Origin: Streptomyces sp. NBC_00433
GTDB taxonomy: Bacteria; Actinomycetota; Actinomycetes; Streptomycetales; Streptomycetaceae
Direction: 5' to 3'
Assembly (NCBI GenBank): GCA_036015235.1
Contig: CP107926.1
Location: 6,571,501 to 6,635,500, forward strand
DNA: 64,000 nucleotides
The notes beneath the pieces are model-generated. The model saw nothing but the letters and a program-made list of their open reading frames with translations, made no database searches and was not told the DNA's origin. How positions within the stretch are numbered: the first letter of the stretch is position 1; each line of letters opens with the position of its first letter. This document shows, piece by piece, positions 60,964 through 64,000 of the stretch. Both the position numbers and the translations under genes were made by a program.

Positions 60964-61671
60964 TCACCCCTTCGTGGCCGACGGGCCGGCCGACTGTGTC
61001 GGGGTCGCCGTGGGCGGCGGGCCGAAGGTCACCTGGATCGAGGTGAAGCCCAGCGAGGTCAGCAGCTGCTGGAGCATCGTCCGGGTGTTGGTCTCGGCGC
61101 GGGCGGCCAGCTCGGTCTGCTTGGCGGCGTCCTGGATCTTCTGCGCGGCCAGCTCGTTGAGCTGCTGCACATTGCCGGTGTCGCTGCCGAAGAAGTCGCC
61201 GACCCGGTCGAAGAAGCCGCGCGACTGGGAGACCACGTAGGAGTGCTTGGTGTCCAGCGCGGTCCGCTCCAGCGCCGCGTGCGGCAGCCGCAGCGAGGCG
61301 CTCTTGCGGTCGTCGGAGACCGTCACCGCGCCTTCCTTGACGGTGCCGAGGTCGACGTAGGCGTCGACGCTGCCGGCCCCGACGTAGAGGGTGCGCTTGC
61401 CGCGCACGACATCGGGCAGGTATTTGGCGTCCTTGTCGAGGTCCACGACGACCTCGAAGTTGCCACTCGCGCCCTCGAAGCGGTTCATGTCCTGAATGGA
61501 CTTCAGGAGCACCGGGCCGCTGCGGTCCTTGGTCGTCTCCGCGAACGGATTGGGCAGGCCGGGCAACCAGTTCGCCTTGCCCAACAGGACGAACAGCAGC
61601 CCCAGGACGACGACTCCGATAACGGTCCGGGCCCACCAGGGCATCCGGCTTACTGCGTACTGCGTGGCCAT
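60964..61671 (-). CDS. DUF4230 membrane protein
   Basis: A 235-residue protein with one N-terminal membrane helix (MPWWARTVIGVVVLGLLFVL) and a long extracytoplasmic part matching DUF4230: VLLKSIQDMNRFEGASGNFE, VVVDLDKDAKYLPDVVRGKR, TLYVGAGSVDAYVDLGTVKE and RLPHAALERTALDTKHSYVV. A helical segment and a Pro/Thr-rich end (FGPPPTATPTQSAGPSATKG) follow. GAGGAGG is well placed before ATG 61671. The function is unknown. Two hairpins separate it from the upstream minus-strand surface protein gene. Confidence 0.85.
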   Translation of the reverse strand: MATQYAVSRMPWWARTVIGVVVLGLLFVLLGKANWLPGLPNPFAETTKDRSGPVLLKSIQDMNRFEGASGNFEVVVDLDKDAKYLPDVVRGKRTLYVGAGSVDAYVDLGTVKEGAVTVSDDRKSASLRLPHAALERTALDTKHSYVVSQSRGFFDRVGDFFGSDTGNVQQLNELAAQKIQDAAKQTELAARAETNTRTMLQQLLTSLGFTSIQVTFGPPPTATPTQSAGPSATKG

Positions 61672-61731
61672 GACACACCTCCTCACCCTCTCGGCTACCC
61701 GGGCAGGGCGGTGTGATGACCGTAGGTTCCT

Positions 61732-61763
61732 CCCAACCTCCCGCCGGGCGGCGGGAGGTTGGG
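61732..61763. terminator. Perfect 14-bp hairpin
   Basis: CCCAACCTCCCGCC (61732-61745) and GGCGGGAGGTTGGG (61750-61763) flank a GGGC tetraloop. It lies between the LAETG gene and the DUF4230 gene, in tandem with the hairpin at 61794-61834, and may act as a terminator or in the DUF4230 leader. Confidence 0.7.
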
Positions 61764-61793
61764 ACCAGGAGACGGTGGGACCACAGGAACGCG

Positions 61794-61834
61794 GGACCGC
61801 GGGGCCGCTCCTTGAGGAAGCGGCCCCGCGGTCC
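61794..61834 (-). terminator. Perfect 16-bp hairpin after the LAETG protein gene
   Basis: GGACCGCGGGGCCGCT (61794-61809) and AGCGGCCCCGCGGTCC (61819-61834) form a perfect stem with a 9-nt loop, seven bases beyond the stop codon. It is a strong probable terminator. Confidence 0.88.
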
Positions 61835-61840
61835 GGTGGA

Positions 61841-63031
61841 TCAGTGGCTGCGGCGGCGCAGCCGGACCGAGGCCATCACGGCGCTGCCGGCGAGCAGGAG
61901 CCCGCCGCCCGCGATTCCGGCGGCGGTCGTGGCGCTGCTGGAGCCGGTCTCCGCGAGCTGCTCCCCGGTGTTCGGGGTCGCGGTGGCGGTCGGCGTGGGG
62001 GTCGCGGTGGCGGTGGGGGTGGCCGACGGGGAGGCCGTGGGGGTCGCCCCTGCCTTGCTGGTGATGTTCAGCGCGGTCCGCGGCTCGCACATGCCGCTGC
62101 CGGTGAAGGACGGCGTACCGGGGTGCTCGTTGACGATGACGCAGTCCTCCAGCGCGGCGTGGCCCGCCGGGTGGTCTGCCCGGTAGGAGACCCGGACCTG
62201 TGTCGTGGCCGAGCTGTTCGCGGGGAAGGTGATGTCCTTTCCGTCGAGGTAGAAGCCCTGCGAGAGGTCGCTCTCCGGGTTGGCCACCGAGGAGAGGGTG
62301 ACCCACCGACCGCCCTTGAACACCTGGACGGTCGCGTACTTGTCGGTGAAGAGCACGTGCGAGAGGTTCGTGTACTCCGAAGGCGTCGGGTTGGTGACAC
62401 GCGCGCCGAACTTGATCGCGGGCCCGCCCGCGGCCGCGCTCACCGGCACACCGATCAGGGACGGGGTGATCGGCGTGACCTTGATCGTGTTCGTGACGTC
62501 GACGTCGGCCATCAGCTCCCCTTCGGGGATCAGGGCCGAGTTCAGCTTGACGTGGTCGGTGCCGCCGTTGGTGTCACCGTGGTGCGGGGTGCCCATCGGC
62601 ATGCCGATCCGCAGGTGGACGGTCTGCGTGGTGCCCGGCGCCACCGAGAAGGTCTCGGTCGTCCGGCCGTAGAACTCGCCGTACTTGGTGTTGTAGGTCA
62701 GCGCCAGCGGCTCCCATGTGCCGTCGGCGCCGCGGAATTCCAGGCTCATGCTGTCGGAAAGCACCCCGGTGCCCGTCTCTGCCGCGAACGACAGGTACTC
62801 GGGCACGAAGGTGGTACCGGTGTTGCCGAACGTCTCGGTGAATTCGACGGGCCCCCCCGCGAAACCGATCTCAGTCGGAGCGTCCACCGAAATGGACATC
62901 TTCCGGGTGTCGTCGACGTTCGGTGCGGCGTGGGCCGTCGTCGCCGGGCCGAGGGCCAGGACGGCGCCCGACAGGGCGACGGCGACGGCGGACGCGCGCA
63001 GGGCGCGGCGGCGGTGTGTGGTGCGGTTCAA
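61841..63031 (-). CDS. Secreted cell-wall-anchored protein with LAETG sorting signal
   Basis: A 396-residue surface protein read from TTG 63031 (GGGGGGA upstream). A signal peptide (RRRALRASAVAVALSGAVLA, cleavage near TAHA-APNV) leads into two or three beta-rich domains (FTETFGNTGTTFVPEYLSFA; VTNPTPSEYTNLSHVLFTDK). A Thr/Pro repeat stalk (TPTASPSATPTATATPTPTA) and a sorting signal follow: LAETG, a hydrophobic helix and an RLRRRSH tail. LAxTG is the preference of Streptomyces class E sortases. No sortase gene lies in the window. The function is unknown. Confidence 0.88.
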   Translation of the reverse strand: MNRTTHRRRALRASAVAVALSGAVLALGPATTAHAAPNVDDTRKMSISVDAPTEIGFAGGPVEFTETFGNTGTTFVPEYLSFAAETGTGVLSDSMSLEFRGADGTWEPLALTYNTKYGEFYGRTTETFSVAPGTTQTVHLRIGMPMGTPHHGDTNGGTDHVKLNSALIPEGELMADVDVTNTIKVTPITPSLIGVPVSAAAGGPAIKFGARVTNPTPSEYTNLSHVLFTDKYATVQVFKGGRWVTLSSVANPESDLSQGFYLDGKDITFPANSSATTQVRVSYRADHPAGHAALEDCVIVNEHPGTPSFTGSGMCEPRTALNITSKAGATPTASPSATPTATATPTPTATATPNTGEQLAETGSSSATTAAGIAGGGLLLAGSAVMASVRLRRRSH

Positions 63032-63232
63032 CGTATCCCCCCAGGATGCGCGAAGTGGCCGGGCCTGATCGGCCCGTGCCGTGAACGGGCCGATCAGGCC
63101 CGTGATGCGGACGGAAGCATTCAGCTGAACGCTGCGTCGCACAAGGAGACACGGGTCAGCCCCGGATGGTTGTCCAGCTGTTTGTCGTGGTTGCGTAACG
63201 GGCCGAGGGCGGGTGGGACGGTGACCGCCGAT

Positions 63233-63298
63233 GGCCGCCGCTCGGCCGGTGGAAGGCCGCCGCTCGGCCGGTGGAGGGCCGCCGCCGGGCCCGTGGAG
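63233..63298. repeat. Three 22-bp tandem repeats
   Basis: Units of GGCCGCCGCTCGGCCGGTGG plus two bases occupy 63233-63254, 63255-63276 and 63277-63298; the last has changes in the middle. They lie in the 415-bp gap between the LAETG gene and the LacI-family gene. The remainder of the gap shows no gene. Confidence 0.7.
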
Positions 63299-63433
63299 AC
63301 CCCCGACCCGGCCCGCGGAGGCTCGTCGCCCGGCCAGGATTCCCGAATATTTCGACACGGTGTCCGAATCTTTTTGGGCTCCGGGAAGACAATCGACACC
63401 GTCGGGGCGCGGACGGACGGCAACCCACCGGGC

Positions 63434-63439
63434 TACGAT
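63434..63439 (+). promoter_or_regulatory. -10 element for a leaderless LacI-family transcript
   Basis: TACGAT ends seven bases before ATG 63447. A start at the normal distance would coincide with the ATG. Confidence 0.6.
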
Positions 63440-63446
63440 CGCTGCC

Positions 63447-64000
63447 ATGAGTGCCACGATTCCCCAGCCTTCGCACGATGACCAGTCGGGTACCGCCGGC
63501 GAGGGCACGGCGACGCTCGCCGAGATCGCCCGGGCCGCCGGGGTCTCGGCTCCGACTGTTTCGAAAGTGCTCAACGGCCGCGGCGACGTGGCCCCCGCCA
63601 CCCGCAGCCGCGTCGAGGACCTGCTGCGCCGGCACGGCTACCAGCGCCGCCGCGGCAGCATGCAGCCCGCGCCGCTGCTCGACCTGGTCTTCCACGAGCT
63701 GGAGAGCTCCTGGGCGATGGAGGTGATCAGGGGCGTCGAGCGGGTGGCCGGGCAGGAGGGCCTCAGCGTGGTGCTCTCGGAGTCCGCGGGCCGCCTCAGC
63801 CCCGGCCAGACCTGGGTGGACGGGGTGCTCGCCCGCCGCCCGACCGGTGTGATCCTGGTGCTGTCCGGGCTCGACCCGGCGCAGCGCGCCCAGCTGATCA
63901 GCCGCGACATACCGTTCGTGGTGCTCGACCCGGCCGGCGACCCCGGCGAGGACGTGCCGGCGATCGGCGCGACCAACTGGCAGGGCGGCCTGGCCGCCAC
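63447..64000 (+). CDS. LacI-family transcriptional regulator (C-terminus beyond window)
   Basis: The first 184 codons are present. The LacI helix-turn-helix lies at about 23-65 (ATLAEIARAAGVSAPTVSKV, LNGRGDVAPATRSRVEDLLR), followed by the hinge GYQRRRG. The start of the periplasmic-binding-like sugar domain follows (LLDLVFHELESSWAMEVIRG; GVILVLSGLDPAQRAQLISR; IPFVVLDPAGDPGEDVPAIG). An N-terminal extension of about 20 residues precedes the HTH. The frame is open at the window end. It probably controls sugar-uptake genes located to the right. Confidence 0.93.
   Translation, partial: MSATIPQPSHDDQSGTAGEGTATLAEIARAAGVSAPTVSKVLNGRGDVAPATRSRVEDLLRRHGYQRRRGSMQPAPLLDLVFHELESSWAMEVIRGVERVAGQEGLSVVLSESAGRLSPGQTWVDGVLARRPTGVILVLSGLDPAQRAQLISRDIPFVVLDPAGDPGEDVPAIGATNWQGGLAA

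Noticed and set aside
63233..63298. CRISPR-like repeats
   Set aside because: Units are contiguous without unique spacers and number only three; no cas genes are in the window.

Overview
This window looks like a chromosomal segment from Streptomyces or a close relative in the Streptomycetaceae. The DNA is very GC-rich and codons strongly prefer G or C at the third position. GTG starts are common, as are start codons with a -10 hexamer only 6-7 nt upstream (leaderless mRNAs). The gene order is one I recognise as a Streptomyces core: hrcA-dnaJ-rsmE, a tricorn protease, RNase Z, phoH-ybeY-CBS protein-era, leuA, recO-uppS, zinc ABC transporter-zur, glyS, dus and ppdK. No rRNA, tRNA, insertion sequence or CRISPR array was seen.

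Layout. 0-5 kb: heat-shock regulation (hrcA-dnaJ behind a perfect CIRCE operator), then nitronate monooxygenase and rsmE. 5-12 kb: an esterase, a small lipoprotein, a tricorn-like protease, a HIT protein, RNase Z and a secreted acid phosphatase. 12-15 kb: divergent GH4 glycosidase and PfkB sugar kinase. 15-25 kb: phoH interrupted by an in-frame intein, ybeY, a CorC/HlyC-type CBS protein, a degenerate cytidine-deaminase-like protein, an amtB-PII pair, era, and an Lrp-type regulator divergent from an MFS exporter. 25.4-33.4 kb: a more accessory stretch. It holds a lytic transglycosylase with a structured leader, WXG-like and small membrane proteins, a fragment of a NERD-type domain, an XRE-ImmA/IrrE protein coupled to a PIN-like protein, a DUF5753/DUF397 pair, a winged-helix protein and a protealysin-emfourin pair. 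33.5-41 kb: leuA behind a leucine leader peptide, a TerB-like protein, an MMPL exporter and a two-component system. 41-48 kb: recO, uppS, znuACB-zur and glyS. 48-54 kb: two MFS exporters with nearby XRE, TetR and MarR regulators. 54-64 kb: dus, ppdK, a GlxA-type regulator, an oxidoreductase, a DUF4230 protein, an LAETG cell-wall-anchored protein and the start of a LacI-family regulator.

The most striking feature is the 360-residue insertion in PhoH. It has intein splicing blocks, two LAGLIDADG motifs, Ala at position 1 and a Trp/Cys/Thr triplet, which is the signature of the unusual class 3 inteins. Other notable signals are a dispersed intergenic repeat built on GGGGCGCGGGGAACTGCGCG that often forms inverted pairs, mutually exclusive RNA helices over the ribosome-binding site of the transglycosylase gene, and a leader peptide with four consecutive leucine codons before leuA.

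All family assignments were made by reading motifs. No database search or computed alignment supports them.
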